From positions 1 through 28,594 of the forward strand of contig PJAB01000375.1 in NCBI GenBank assembly GCA_002887195.1: a stretch of DNA of 28,594 nt. Direction: 5' to 3'. The notes under the pieces are model-generated. The model saw only the letters and a program-made list of their open reading frames with translations. It was not told where the DNA came from and ran no database searches. Source of the DNA: Chrysochromulina parva (Eukaryota; Haptophyta; Prymnesiales; Chrysochromulinaceae). The translations under genes and the position numbers were made by a program. Numbering within the stretch: the first letter of the stretch is position 1; each line of letters begins with the position of its first letter. Shown in pieces: positions 1-9,600 of the stretch.

Positions 1-345
1 CGCCATCCCCCCCGCCGCCCTCGCCCTCGCCACCTCCGCCCTCGCCCTCGCCACCGCCGCCCTCCGCACCGCCACCACCGTCGCCGCCGTCCCCGCCGCC
101 ATTCCATCCCGGGAACTCACCGTTACCCTCCTCGCCATCGTCGCCGCCGCCGCCGTCGCCGCCGCCGCCGTCGCAGTCGCCTCCGCCTCCGTGCCCGCCG
201 CCCTCGCCCTCGCCGCCCTCGCCCTTGCCGCCCTCGCCCTCGCCCCCGCCGCCCTCGCCACCGCCACCTCCGCCCTCGCCCTTGCCACCGCCCCCGCCTC
301 TCCCGCCGTCCACCACGCCCTCGCCCTCGCCCCTCGCGCCGCCCC
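1..345 (+). repeat. Low-complexity CCG/TCG tract encoding Ser-Pro stalk
   Basis: Imperfect repeats of CCGCCC, TCGCCC and TCGCCA encode runs of Pro and Ser, like the hydroxyproline-rich stalks of algal wall glycoproteins. The tract is open in several frames, which explains long spurious open frames on both strands here. Confidence 0.85.
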
Positions 346-2624
346 CTTCGGTGCCGGGAGCGGCCACGGTGACGACTTACCAGGTTGTGATCGGCTTCGT
401 TGCTGCGGAGCCAATCGAGGCCTTCACGCCTGCCCGGCTGGACAACATCTCGACCTCGGTCGCCGCCGAGTCGGGCGTGGACCCCAGCGCGGTCACCACG
501 GTCGCCTATGCGGCGTCCACTCGGGTCGAGATCACCATCGTCTCCTCTACTTTGTCCGCGTGTGCCGCCATCGAAGAATCCCTGAGCACCTCTATCTTCG
601 AAGACGCGAACGCGGCGAGCGAGTTCTTCGGTCTTCAGGTGACGAGCGCCCCCACCATCACCGTGGAGACGGTCACCCGCCTCGTCGCTCCTCTCGGGGT
701 GTCCGCACCGACCGACGTATCGAGCAAGAACCTCATTATCATCGTCGCTGCTGTAGTCGGTGGAGGCCTTGGCATTTGTGCGATTGGATGCTGCTGCTTC
801 TTCCGCTACCGTGGCAAGGGCAAGTCCCGCAGCCCGGCTCGCGGCCGTGCGCAGATTGGCTTCGGTGGAGCCTCGGCTGGCAGCTCGTCCCCGCGCGGCC
901 CCTCCGCTGAGATGGAGGACTTCAGCACTCGCAAGGGCGACAAGCCCTCTGCCGCCTCCGAGGGCACCATCGACATCGACAAGAGCACGGCGTCGGCGAA
1001 GAAGAACAACCTGGTCGCGTCGTCGATCGCCATAACTACTCCGCGCGGGGCTGCCAAGATCGCGGCGCTCAACAAAATGGTCGAGCAGTCGAGCAACGCG
1101 AGCAAGCTCATCGCCTGGAACGATCTCGAGATGATCGAGAAGCTGGGCGAGGGCACCTTTGGCACCGTATACGCGTGCTTGTTCAAGGCGACGCCTTGCG
1201 CTGTCAAGCAGCTGCGTGAAGACAAGGAGTCTTCGGTGCAGCTGCTGGCCGACATGCTCCGCGAGCACGACGCGATGATGGGCCTGCGCCACCCGAACGT
1301 TGTGCTCATGCTCGGCATCGCCACCGACCACGTGCGGCGCGTGGGCATCGTGCTCGAGCTGCTCGAGATCTCGCTGCTCGAGCTGCTGCACGGAGGCGCC
1401 GAGTACAAGGAGTACCTCACGTGGCGCGCCTCGCTCCTCTCGATCGCGAGCGACGTGGCCAAGGGCTTGGCGTACCTGCACCTCAACAACGTGATCCACC
1501 GCGACCTCAAGCCAGGCAACGTGCTGCTCTCGGACTCGTGGGTGGCGAAGGTTGCTGACTTCGGCTCGTCCGCCAACAGCAAGACCTCGGCCACCGCCTC
1601 CGACGGCAACGAGGCGCTCCACGGCACGGCGGCGTACATATCGCCCGAGGTGGCGCGTGGCGAGAAGAACCATACGGCCGCGCTCGACGTGTGGTCGTTT
1701 GGCTGCCTCCTCGTGCACATGGGGACGCTGCGCCCGCCGTACTTCGTGCTCAATTGCAAGCGTGCGATGGACATCGTGCGCGTGGTGCAGCGCGGCGACG
1801 TCTCTCCGGTGCAGGTGCTCCTCGACGACTCCGAGCGTCGCGAGTACCACTGCCCCGCCAGCATTGTCGCCCTCGCTAAGCAGTGCTGCCACTGTGAGCC
1901 GACGCAGCGGCCTGACATGCCGGCGATCGCGGGCGCGCTCGCGTCGCCCGCTGTCCAAACCGGCATCCTCAAGGGCGCCAAGGACGCGCGACCACTGGTG
2001 CGTCTGCAGCGCTCTCGAGCGTCTTTCAAGAGCGAAGGCACGTTCGCCAATGCCACCTTCGACGCCTCCGTGGCCGGATCCTATCGAAGCAAGTTTCGGA
2101 TCCTATCGAAGCACGCTCCAGCTGGCGCTTCCTCAACGCGTGGTGAGCCCTCGCCCCATGCCGTGCCCTCGGTTGGCTCGGCCTTCGAGAGCTCCTTCGA
2201 TGGCAAGGCCGAGGCCATCAGTTCGATCGATCGAAACGCCCGCCTCGCACGCGCGTCGATGGCCAACCTGGACGCTACCTGGACGCTGCCAGTGAGTCGC
2301 AGCCCAGCAAGGGGTCGCAGCGCTGGAGGCTCCTCCGCGCGTGGCCAGCCCTCAAACCTCTCGCCCTCGAAGGTTGATGACTTCACAGGCACCTCCGCCT
2401 CCGCGGCGGCACCGTCGAGCGCCGCGCCCAAATCCGCCGCGGCGCCGCTTGTCTCCCCGACCGCTGTGGGCACGATGGCGCAAAAGGTGGCTCGCGTCAA
2501 GGAGGAGCTCTCACTCGACCCTTCGCTGCCGGTGGCGAAGGCAGTCGCCGAGGCGAATGCGGCCATGGGCATCGAGGGCCAAGGCACGCTCGCGCAGCAA
2601 GTTGATGTTGGACGTATTCTGTGA
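3..2624 (+). CDS. Receptor-like protein kinase with Ser-Pro stalk, one membrane span and TKL-type kinase domain (5' partial)
   Basis: The reading frame is open to the left edge, so the start and any signal peptide lie outside the window. In order: a Ser-Pro-rich stalk (to about 350), an extracellular alpha/beta domain of about 100 residues (about 370-690; SEA- or ferredoxin-like by pattern, unnamed), one hydrophobic span (about 732-803, Ile/Val/Gly then a Cys cluster) followed by basic residues, a Ser-rich juxtamembrane linker, and a complete protein kinase domain (about 1120-1940). The kinase has the glycine loop GEGTFG, the AVK lysine, HRDLKPGN, DFG, SPE in place of APE, the DVWSFG helix and the closing QRPDMP arginine, so it should be active. 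The overall look is tyrosine-kinase-like (TKL) Ser/Thr kinase. The tail is Ser/Ala-rich with repeated SPARG/SARG motifs. A cell-surface sensor at a glycoprotein wall or scale layer is an inference. Stop TGA at 2622-2624; no intron is needed in this part. Confidence 0.85.
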   Translation, partial: PSPPPPSPSPPPPSPSPPPPSAPPPPSPPSPPPFHPGNSPLPSSPSSPPPPSPPPPSQSPPPPCPPPSPSPPSPLPPSPSPPPPSPPPPPPSPLPPPPPLPPSTTPSPSPLAPPPSVPGAATVTTYQVVIGFVAAEPIEAFTPARLDNISTSVAAESGVDPSAVTTVAYAASTRVEITIVSSTLSACAAIEESLSTSIFEDANAASEFFGLQVTSAPTITVETVTRLVAPLGVSAPTDVSSKNLIIIVAAVVGGGLGICAIGCCCFFRYRGKGKSRSPARGRAQIGFGGASAGSSSPRGPSAEMEDFSTRKGDKPSAASEGTIDIDKSTASAKKNNLVASSIAITTPRGAAKIAALNKMVEQSSNASKLIAWNDLEMIEKLGEGTFGTVYACLFKATPCAVKQLREDKESSVQLLADMLREHDAMMGLRHPNVVLMLGIATDHVRRVGIVLELLEISLLELLHGGAEYKEYLTWRASLLSIASDVAKGLAYLHLNNVIHRDLKPGNVLLSDSWVAKVADFGSSANSKTSATASDGNEALHGTAAYISPEVARGEKNHTAALDVWSFGCLLVHMGTLRPPYFVLNCKRAMDIVRVVQRGDVSPVQVLLDDSERREYHCPASIVALAKQCCHCEPTQRPDMPAIAGALASPAVQTGILKGAKDARPLVRLQRSRASFKSEGTFANATFDASVAGSYRSKFRILSKHAPAGASSTRGEPSPHAVPSVGSAFESSFDGKAEAISSIDRNARLARASMANLDATWTLPVSRSPARGRSAGGSSARGQPSNLSPSKVDDFTGTSASAAAPSSAAPKSAAAPLVSPTAVGTMAQKVARVKEELSLDPSLPVAKAVAEANAAMGIEGQGTLAQQVDVGRIL
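2075..2118 (+). repeat. 22-bp tandem duplication in the kinase tail
   Basis: The unit beginning CGGATCCTATCGAAGC occurs at 2075 and again at 2097, a period of 22 bases. Since 22 is not a multiple of 3, the two copies are read in different frames (SYRS, then RILS), yet the frame stays open for another 500 bases. It lies in the unstructured C-terminal tail. Confidence 0.85.
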
Positions 2625-3379
2625 ACTTACTGCGTGAAATGGTGTCGAATTAACTGGGAGAAACGTACAGCTGGGAGGAACTGTGCATGTACTGAACTAA
2701 CATGCACTTGTGTGTGGGAACGGGAGCCCTTGGCTCCAGGGACCCTTGCATGCCGCTTAGGAGGTCCGGCGAGTAGACCTGACCTCTCGAGAGCGGGCTG
2801 AAGTCTGTCAGAGGTTCTTAGACGTCACACCGGACAAACACTCTTCGACTCGCGCGCGGAAACCCCGCGCGCCCTTTCACCGGGACGGCGCTTGACGTAA
2901 CTCTACGTGCATGCGACCGGAACGTCCCGGACCCGGTTTACCGACTCGCAGTGTGTATCGTTAATGTCATCTCATATGTATCGTCATACCACATACGGAT
3001 ACGCGGGGGAGATGTGTGTCTCCGTGTGGTCGAGTATTAGGTTCGCTTTCAGGAAAAAGGAAAACTCTCTTCTGCATCGCGCTCTTCTCTCTCTGCTCTC
3101 TCAAGACGCCCTTCCGCTTACATGTAAAAGCTGTAAATGGACGCCCCCGTCTCGCCACTACGAAGCCACTACGGGTTCTGGCGATCAAAGCTGTATCAAA
3201 GCTTCAGGGGCACTAGCTAGAGCCACCGATACTGGGGTTTTTAGATAAGTCTAAGTCTATACATAAACAACAGACAACCATACGGAAGCCTATCGAATGT
3301 GCTCCGGAAGCTTGACTTGACTTGACTTGTTTGACAGTTCGTTCACAAAGCGCGCGAAATCCCCTTGCGGATCGCTCTC
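2625..3379. other. Intergenic region, kinase to BTB gene
   Basis: No convincing coding exon is seen. It holds the 3' UTR of the kinase gene and the promoter/5' UTR of the next gene, including a TTGAC-repeat at 3311-3329. The stretch at 3229-3244 (GATACTGGGGTTTTTA) resembles the terminal repeat of the foldback element at 13455 but has no partner. Confidence 0.6.
3311..3329 (+). promoter_or_regulatory. TTGAC tandem repeat 51 bp upstream of a start codon
   Basis: The repeat (CTTGA) x 3.8 lies just upstream of the ATG at 3380. A related motif is at 13810-13829, upstream of the ATG at 13919, and another at 23289-23320 that has no gene start nearby. TTGAC is the core of plant WRKY W-boxes, but binding here is only a guess; it may be a simple microsatellite. 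Confidence 0.25.
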
Positions 3380-5338
3380 ATGGCCGACGAAATGGCGGAA
3401 CCTCATGGCCAGTACAACAGCACCGTCACTTTCGTCATCAACGGCGAGCAGTTCTCGCTCTCGATGTCAGCGCTGAGTATGCTCGGTAGCGCTTGTATGC
3501 TGAATCAAATGATCAACCATGCTGGTACAAGCGACGACAAGCACGTGGTCACTTGGCCATCGCCCTTGACGGTGCGCTCTTTTGCCCTGGTAGTGGAGTG
3601 GGCGAGCACAGGGCGCATCCCGAAGGGCATCCCTAGCCGCGACGTGGCCGATGTGTTTCGCGCCGCTGACGCACTTTGCATCACCGATCTTGCTAGTCGC
3701 TGCCTCGCACTTGGCCCTCCACCATCCTCGTTCGACACGGACAACGGCTCCTTGCTTGAGATAGAGGCTCCATACTTTGTCCACGTGGATGCCAACACAT
3801 TTATTGCACGCAGTGAGGCGGTGAATCGCTCGCTCGCAATCGGTGATTCCCCGCTCCTGTTCCGTCGGCAGCTGCACGAGGACCGCGCACATGAGCCGCT
3901 CTTTCGCACGCCTGGTGCACTCGCCGAGCTGCTGGAGCAGAAGCTGCCGCCGGAGGCACGACTCTGCCTGGCGCAAGGCATGTGCCTCGCGGGAGGCTTT
4001 GCCGCCCGCCTCGCCGCCTCACTTGCGGGCCTGTGTAAGCTGCCGCAACACGAGGCATCCATGAGCAGCTCTTCGAGCCACGCGGCGCGGCCTGACATCG
4101 ACTTCTTCTTGACCACGGCCGACTCGGCTGAGGGGCTGCGCGTGGTGCGCGCGACGCTCATTGCGCTTGCCCGGTACTGCGAGGAGCATCAGATCGGCAT
4201 GTGCGTCGTGCGCTCGCCATACGCCATCACCGTCGCGATGGATGACTGCGACTATGACCTACAGATCGTGCTTTGCGCCTTCGACTCCATGGAAGATGTG
4301 CTGAGCAACTTCGACATCGACGCGTGCCGCATAGCGTACGACGGAACGCGGCTGCTGGTCTCGGAGACCTTCCTCCGCGCCCTCGTCTCGGGCGTCGTCA
4401 TCGCGCGCCCGCAGAACGAGTCCGCAAACCACGCTAAGAGGCTGCACAAGTATGCCACGGAGCTGGGGTACTCTATCGCTATCTCCGATCACGACCCGGC
4501 TACGCCTGGCAAGACGTTTAAGCAATTGAAAGCGCTCGAAGATGCTGGCGTGGTCCCCCATGCACATCCGCCACCGCCCCAGCCTCAGATTCAGATTGTG
4601 CGCGAATGGGAGGCATCTTTCGTGACGACACCTCAAGACATTCAAACTGTCAGTCAGTTAGGGCGTGCGCCACTCTCTAAGCGCTCTCCTTGGCAACATC
4701 CGGTTCCACTTCCACCTCCTTGGCAACATCCGGTTCCACTTCCACTTGGGGAAGTGGAAGTGGAACCGGGGCCCTCATGGACTATCGGTACGCAGGAGAG
4801 GACGTACGTGGCCCCTCCGGTCAACCGGCCGTCTCTCCTGCGCGAGCAGCTTGGCCAGTTCAACTATGAAAGCGGCAGCTCTCGGGAGATCGTCGAGGTC
4901 TGGAGGGGGCAGCGCCGGCGGGGTCCATTTGGGACACGAGGACACCTTGAGACGATCGACTTTTGGCGATATGAGCAAGCGGCGAGGCTCGCCTTCGAGC
5001 TGAGCGCCGGACCGGTAGCCTGGAATCCGTCACACCCCGACATCGACGAGAGTGACCCGCACGACGCCAATTTTTACTGTTTCAAAGGCGTGGTCTTCCA
5101 ACAGCTGGACATGCACCCGGTGCGTGGCGCGTGGAACGGGAAGCAGAAGGCCTTTCTGGCGGACGCGACGAGCAGCATGCCGCTCGTCTTCCTCGACTTC
5201 ATTGAAGACGCCGCCCTCGTCGTACCCAAGGGCTTCCGCGAAAAGCTCCCGCGCCGCCTGCATGTGCCCATGCGTGATGAGGCGGGTTCCGTCATGTTCA
5301 GTCGCCCTCCCGCGGGAGACGCACACTGGGCTGCTTGA
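3380..5338 (+). CDS. BTB/POZ-like protein with nucleotidyltransferase-like central domain
   Basis: A 652-residue single-exon protein. The start is the ATG at 3380, the first in-frame Met. Residues about 10-112 look like a BTB/POZ fold: a hydrophobic strand (STVTFVINGEQF), then a pattern typical of BTB helices ending in DVFRAADALCITDLASRCL. Residues about 195-370 carry LAGGFAARL, then PDIDFFLTT (DID at about 239-241), then DYDLQIVL and FDIDACRIAYDG. This series (GG..., D-x-D, a later Asp strand) is the layout of polymerase-beta-type nucleotidyltransferases and recurs in ankyrin/BTB proteins of algae, fungi and large DNA viruses. Whether it is catalytic is unknown. A low-complexity joint with a tandem duplication (4687-4746) leads to a C-terminal domain of about 170 residues that I do not recognise. 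A role as a ubiquitin-ligase adaptor is only a family-based inference. Confidence 0.75.
   Translation: MADEMAEPHGQYNSTVTFVINGEQFSLSMSALSMLGSACMLNQMINHAGTSDDKHVVTWPSPLTVRSFALVVEWASTGRIPKGIPSRDVADVFRAADALCITDLASRCLALGPPPSSFDTDNGSLLEIEAPYFVHVDANTFIARSEAVNRSLAIGDSPLLFRRQLHEDRAHEPLFRTPGALAELLEQKLPPEARLCLAQGMCLAGGFAARLAASLAGLCKLPQHEASMSSSSSHAARPDIDFFLTTADSAEGLRVVRATLIALARYCEEHQIGMCVVRSPYAITVAMDDCDYDLQIVLCAFDSMEDVLSNFDIDACRIAYDGTRLLVSETFLRALVSGVVIARPQNESANHAKRLHKYATELGYSIAISDHDPATPGKTFKQLKALEDAGVVPHAHPPPPQPQIQIVREWEASFVTTPQDIQTVSQLGRAPLSKRSPWQHPVPLPPPWQHPVPLPLGEVEVEPGPSWTIGTQERTYVAPPVNRPSLLREQLGQFNYESGSSREIVEVWRGQRRRGPFGTRGHLETIDFWRYEQAARLAFELSAGPVAWNPSHPDIDESDPHDANFYCFKGVVFQQLDMHPVRGAWNGKQKAFLADATSSMPLVFLDFIEDAALVVPKGFREKLPRRLHVPMRDEAGSVMFSRPPAGDAHWAA
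4687..4746 (+). repeat. 30-bp tandem duplication inside the BTB-like gene
   Basis: Two 30-base units starting TCCTTGGCAACATCCGGTTC follow each other and differ in the last base. They encode two copies of PWQHPVPLP. The length keeps the frame. Confidence 0.9.
4730..4769. repeat. Perfect 18-bp inverted repeat with GGGG loop, in coding sequence
   Basis: The arm CCGGTTCCACTTCCACTT (4730-4747) is followed by GGGG (4748-4751) and its exact reverse complement (4752-4769). It overlaps the second unit of the 30-bp duplication and encodes VPLPLGEVEVEPG. In RNA it would form a very stable hairpin within the open frame. Confidence 0.95.
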
Positions 5339-6210
5339 GGACGCTGGTTTGGTCGCTGTGCGCGTGCAGGGTGCTGAGGCGCTGCCACTGAGGTGGGTGG
5401 CTTAGCCTTGGCGTCTGGGTACCTCCTCAATCCGTGTGGTTCCTTTCGAGGGAGCCGTGCACCATGTGAAGATCCCACGCGCGCGCCGCGCCGTCACGAG
5501 CACCTGCCGCCTCCGCCGCGCAATGCCTCCCCCTCGTGCCTCGTCTGCCCATGGAAAACGGAGACGCGAGAAGCGCCCGATCCGTGGGTTCACGAGGGCG
5601 GCTGATGTGTGTGAACGTGCCGATGTGGATCGAAGATGGGATAGAGGACTGCTGATCTGTGAACGTTGAGTGTGTGAACAGCGCGAGTGTGGCGACCTGG
5701 CGAGATTCGAGATTGTGTGTGATGTACCGTGTAGGACGGCGGGCGAGCGCATCGCATTTTGTAGTTTACCCCCGCGTGCCGGATTACGAGTGCACTAACC
5801 AAACTAAGCCGGCCCCGGCCCCGCCGAGTCGCCAGTACGTGGTACTCAGCCTTGTTTTAATTGACTTACGAACAGGTTTGTTACAAGGCTTTCGTTACAA
5901 ACTAACGACGAGCCTGGTAACGAGACTCGTAATTAAGCTACGCGCCCAACCCTAGTACCGGTAACAAAACCCTCGTTATGGTTTCCTGATCAATTTCTGA
6001 TTTTTTTGGATTTTGCACGCGTGCGCCTCGCCGCCCACCGGGTGTATCCATGCCACGGCGCATGGGGTAGAATGATGAGAGGCGCGCGTACGACATGAGA
6101 ATGTGTGAAGCCGTGCGATTTATTTCATTATTTGGCCAAAGGCCTCACGATGCTTCAGGCGCCCCGCGTGCTCTGGCCACTGTGGCGGAGGGTTCCTCTC
6201 GCTCGCTGCA
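5339..6210. other. Intergenic region with AT-richer part
   Basis: No gene is supported. Bases about 5860-6010 are clearly richer in A+T than the neighbours, with repeated GTTACAA/GTAACGA words. The region separates two gene 3' ends (BTB-like gene from the left, small minus-strand gene from the right). Confidence 0.55.
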
Positions 6211-6540
6211 TCATCCCGCTCCCGGCATGTTGCCTGGCAATCCTCGTTCGATGACGGTGAGCAGCATCTTCCCGAACACACCGACGTACGCTCCATAGTA
6301 GAGGAGCTTCGTGAGGGTGGCGAAGGGCTCGGGCAACCCCGCCTTCTCTGGCTTCGGATCCACCTTCAGGAGCACCTTCGGATTGATGCGAGCGGGTGCA
6401 GCGGGCAGCGTTTCCATCACCGACACGGCGGCACTCGACGCCACCGATTGTCGTTGCTGCAGAAGCGAGCGAAACGCGTTCAGTGCGCTTGTGTGAGCGC
6501 AGCAGCAGCAGCACAGCAGCACAGCCATGATGCCGCGCAT
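6211..6540 (-). CDS. Small putative plastid-targeted membrane protein
   Basis: A 109-residue protein read from ATG 6540 (or the second Met at 6528) to the stop at 6213-6211. The N-terminus is a hydrophobic signal-peptide-like stretch (IMAVLLCCCCC) ending in THTSA-like residues, then LNAF and a Ser/Arg/Gln-rich, acid-free stretch. This resembles the bipartite leader with an aromatic residue after the cleavage site used for plastid import in algae with secondary plastids. The mature part has INPKVLLKVDPKPEKAG and one hydrophobic helix (LLYYGAYVGVFGKMLLTVI) near the C-terminus. I cannot assign a family; a small thylakoid or envelope protein is plausible. It is divergent from the UTP25 gene with 113 bases between the start codons. 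Confidence 0.55.
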   Translation of the reverse strand: MRGIMAVLLCCCCCAHTSALNAFRSLLQQRQSVASSAAVSVMETLPAAPARINPKVLLKVDPKPEKAGLPEPFATLTKLLYYGAYVGVFGKMLLTVIERGLPGNMPGAG

Positions 6541-6653
6541 TCGAGGCCTCTGCGGACTTCGCGTGTGCCTTATCCGCGACCAAACTTGTTTCCGGATAAA
6601 ATCCAGAACTCGACGAAACTTCGGGCTGTTGAGAGGCGCGCCAGTGCACAATC
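6541..6653. promoter_or_regulatory. Short divergent promoter region
   Basis: Only 113 bases separate the minus-strand start at 6540 and the plus-strand UTP25 start at 6654, so the two genes probably share a bidirectional promoter. I see no clear TATA box. Confidence 0.4.
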
Positions 6654-9600
6654 ATGTTTTTGACGAAATGCGCCTCTTGCGTGGACGGCGACGTGTCCCT
6701 CATGCCGAAAGCCGCTGTTGAGAGGACGCCGGAAGAGCCACCCATCTTCATCCCCGCCAAGGCCTTTGCGGGCGTCAAGGTCGGCTACGCGTTTCGCGCG
6801 GGCGACGACGGTGTCGGCTACTACGCGGACCCGAAGCAGAAGCCGCCGAAGCCACCAAAGCAAGCGACGAAGGCAGAGGCGCAGGCGCGCGCAAAGAAAC
6901 GCACGCGCAACGACGAGGCAGCAGCACCGCCGCCGGCACCACTCGCCGCCGCCACCACTGAGCCCGTATCCGCCTATCAAAAGCTGCTCAATCACCTGAA
7001 TCGGTTCCCGCCGCCCGCCGTGGCCATGGCACGCCTGCGCGGAGCCGCGGCCATGGCACCCGACCGGAATGAGGAGGACGAGGGCGATGCGACGAGCATC
7101 CCGATCGGCGAGGATGTTGCCAAGGCCGCCGCGCTCGAAGATGTTCGCGCCGACGCCGACGCCGACGCCGACGACGGCGGCGACGACGACGACGCCGACG
7201 ACATCAAGCTGTACGGCTCGAAGGCCTACGACTCTCATTTTGGGAAGGAGTGGCCGCGGGCAGAGCTCGACGAGGCACGCGCGAGCTGGCAGGAGCACCA
7301 TTGGCAGCTGCCGGGGCTCGGCGACGCGCGCGTCCTCGTACCGCCCACCGTGACGCCACCCTCTGCCAAGCTGCAAGCGGCCAAGTCCGCGGAGACGCAG
7401 CTCAAGGGGTTGGGCATCATCGCAGCGCTTCGTACGACGTGGCGCGCGGCGCACGGCGACGGGCCGCTGAGCGCGCCACAGCTGTCGCTGCTCGGTGTGC
7501 TCACGGGCTACGTCGACGTCCTCGCTGCGGGCACCCCACTCACCGCGTACCCCGCTTTGATACCGGTACGCGCCCTGGCCCCCATTCCGAATACGCTGCC
7601 AATGAGAATACCGTTCAGCCATTCAGTTATTGTCTGATGAGCCTTGATGATGATGACGATGCTCATCACACGCTGCCAATGAGAATACCAATCAACCATT
7701 CAATTATTGTCTGAAGAGGTGCACCTCGTCTTGAGGTCACCCCATGAGGTCAAGCATGAATCTCACGAATTCTGAGGCAGCCTCAGCCGCCCTTCTCCTT
7801 CTCTCCCCCGACGGCGCCCTACTCGCATTGCGTGCAAGGACCTCTGAGTACCTCTGAGTACCTCTGAGTACCACTGAGTACCTCTGAGTACCTCTGAGTA
7901 CCTCTGAGTACCTCTCGAATCGCGCTCCTGGCCGGCAGGTACTTGCACTGCATGCGGCGCAGCATTTGGTGGTGACGCGCAAGATGCTGCTTCGTCACCA
8001 GAAGCTGCATGCGACGCCTCAAGACCAGGGCTTCACGCGCCCGACGGTGCTGGTGCTGCTCCCGTTCCGTTCACACGCGCTCGCATTCATCAAGGCGCTG
8101 CTGGCGCTCCTGCCGCCCTGCTACGAGCAGGTCGAGAACAAGGCGCGCTTCGTCAAAGAGTACGACGAGGACGAAGGGAGCACGCCGATGCCGCTGAGTA
8201 AGCCCCCGAGGACTCCCGCGAGCCCTCTCGAGGGCAAGCATGCAAGTGCTCACCACGGCGCCCACGCTTCCCCACAGGTAAGCCCGAGGACTACCGCGAG
8301 CTCTTTGAGGGCAACAACGACGACTGCTTCCGGTGCTCGCCGCGGCATGCAAGCGCCCAATACGGCGCCAACTCGATCGGCGGCCAGCCGTGCTCACCAC
8401 GGCGCCCTCGCTTCCCCCCAGGTGCGCGCTACGCCTGACCAAGAAGGCGGCCAAGCTCTATTCCTCCTTCTACTCGGCCGACCTGATCCTCGCCTCGCCA
8501 TTGGGGCTGCGCTCCCTCCTTGACGGAGGCGGCGCCAAAGGCAAGGACTCGAAGAGGACGCGTGGCGCCCAGGACGGCGCGGATGCGGATTGGCTCTCGT
8601 CGATTGAGTTGACCCTCTTGCCATATGCGGACGTGATGCTCATGCAGGTGAGTGCCACTGAGTGCCACTGAGTGCCTGGAGGGCTACTGAGTGCCAGCCA
8701 TCGCCATTCGTTGCCTACATGCCTGCATGCCTCGCCCACCCTCGCTGCCGGCCCGGCCTGGCTGCAAGCTGCTGCGGGGATGTCGAGGACGAGCAACCCA
8801 ATCCATGTCCAACACCGAGCGCGTCTGTGAGGACCGCTATTGTACCATCAAATGCTGAGGCGTCCTACGCAGGCCCTAACCCTCTTGACCTGGCTCGGAT
8901 TGCCTTGGATTGCGACTGATCACACCATCTCCCTCTTCACACCGGACTGCCATCGATTGCGACTGATCACACCAAATTCCTTCCCTCTCTTTCCTGCAGA
9001 ACTGGTCGCACGTGTCCGACTTGTTTGAACTCCTCAACCGACTGCCGACGCAGCAGCGCGACACCGACTTTTCCCGGGTCCGCCCGTGGTACGCGCGGAC
9101 GGCACTGATGAGCCATGAGTGCCTCCTGATGACCTCTGATGAGACCGAATTGCCTCATCAGGGGCGTCTCGAGGCCACTCATGAGCCATGATTGCCTCTT
9201 GATGGCCCCTATTGGCATCTAATTGCCCCTAATGGCCTCTCTCCTCAGGTACCTGGAAGGCGATGCCCGCCGGCTTCGTCACACCGCCGTGCTCTCCGCC
9301 CACGCGGCCCCCGAACTCTCCGCCCTGATGCTACGCGGATGTGCCAATATCAGCGGGCGCGTCATCACCACCCCCTCGTATGAAGGCATCCTCGGGCATG
9401 CACCGGTAGGGCTTCGTCAACTCTTCATGCGCTTCGAGGTGCCTCTCTTGATGACCCCTGATTGCCTCTCTTGATGACCCCTGACTGCTCTCGATGACGC
9501 CTGATTGCCTCTCTTGATGACGCCACCCTCATGCACCCCCTCCACACGAGCAATGACGATGACCTAGAGGCTGTTGCCGACCTCAGCTGAGAGATAACCT

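Noticed and set aside
123..1958. Long minus-strand open frame rich in Arg opposite the kinase gene
   Set aside because: It is the antisense shadow of the GC-rich kinase exon; its translation is low-complexity Arg/Gly/His with no domain.
5402..5752. Open frames on both strands between 5339 and 6000
   Set aside because: Short, Arg/Ser-rich translations with no domain, signal peptide or plausible start context.
8333..8421. Non-canonical (GC-AG) donor for UTP25 intron 3
   Set aside because: With the exon read as TTCCG|GTGCTC and GTGCGCG downstream, a normal GT-AG intron gives the expected FRCALRLTKK, so no unusual splice site is needed.
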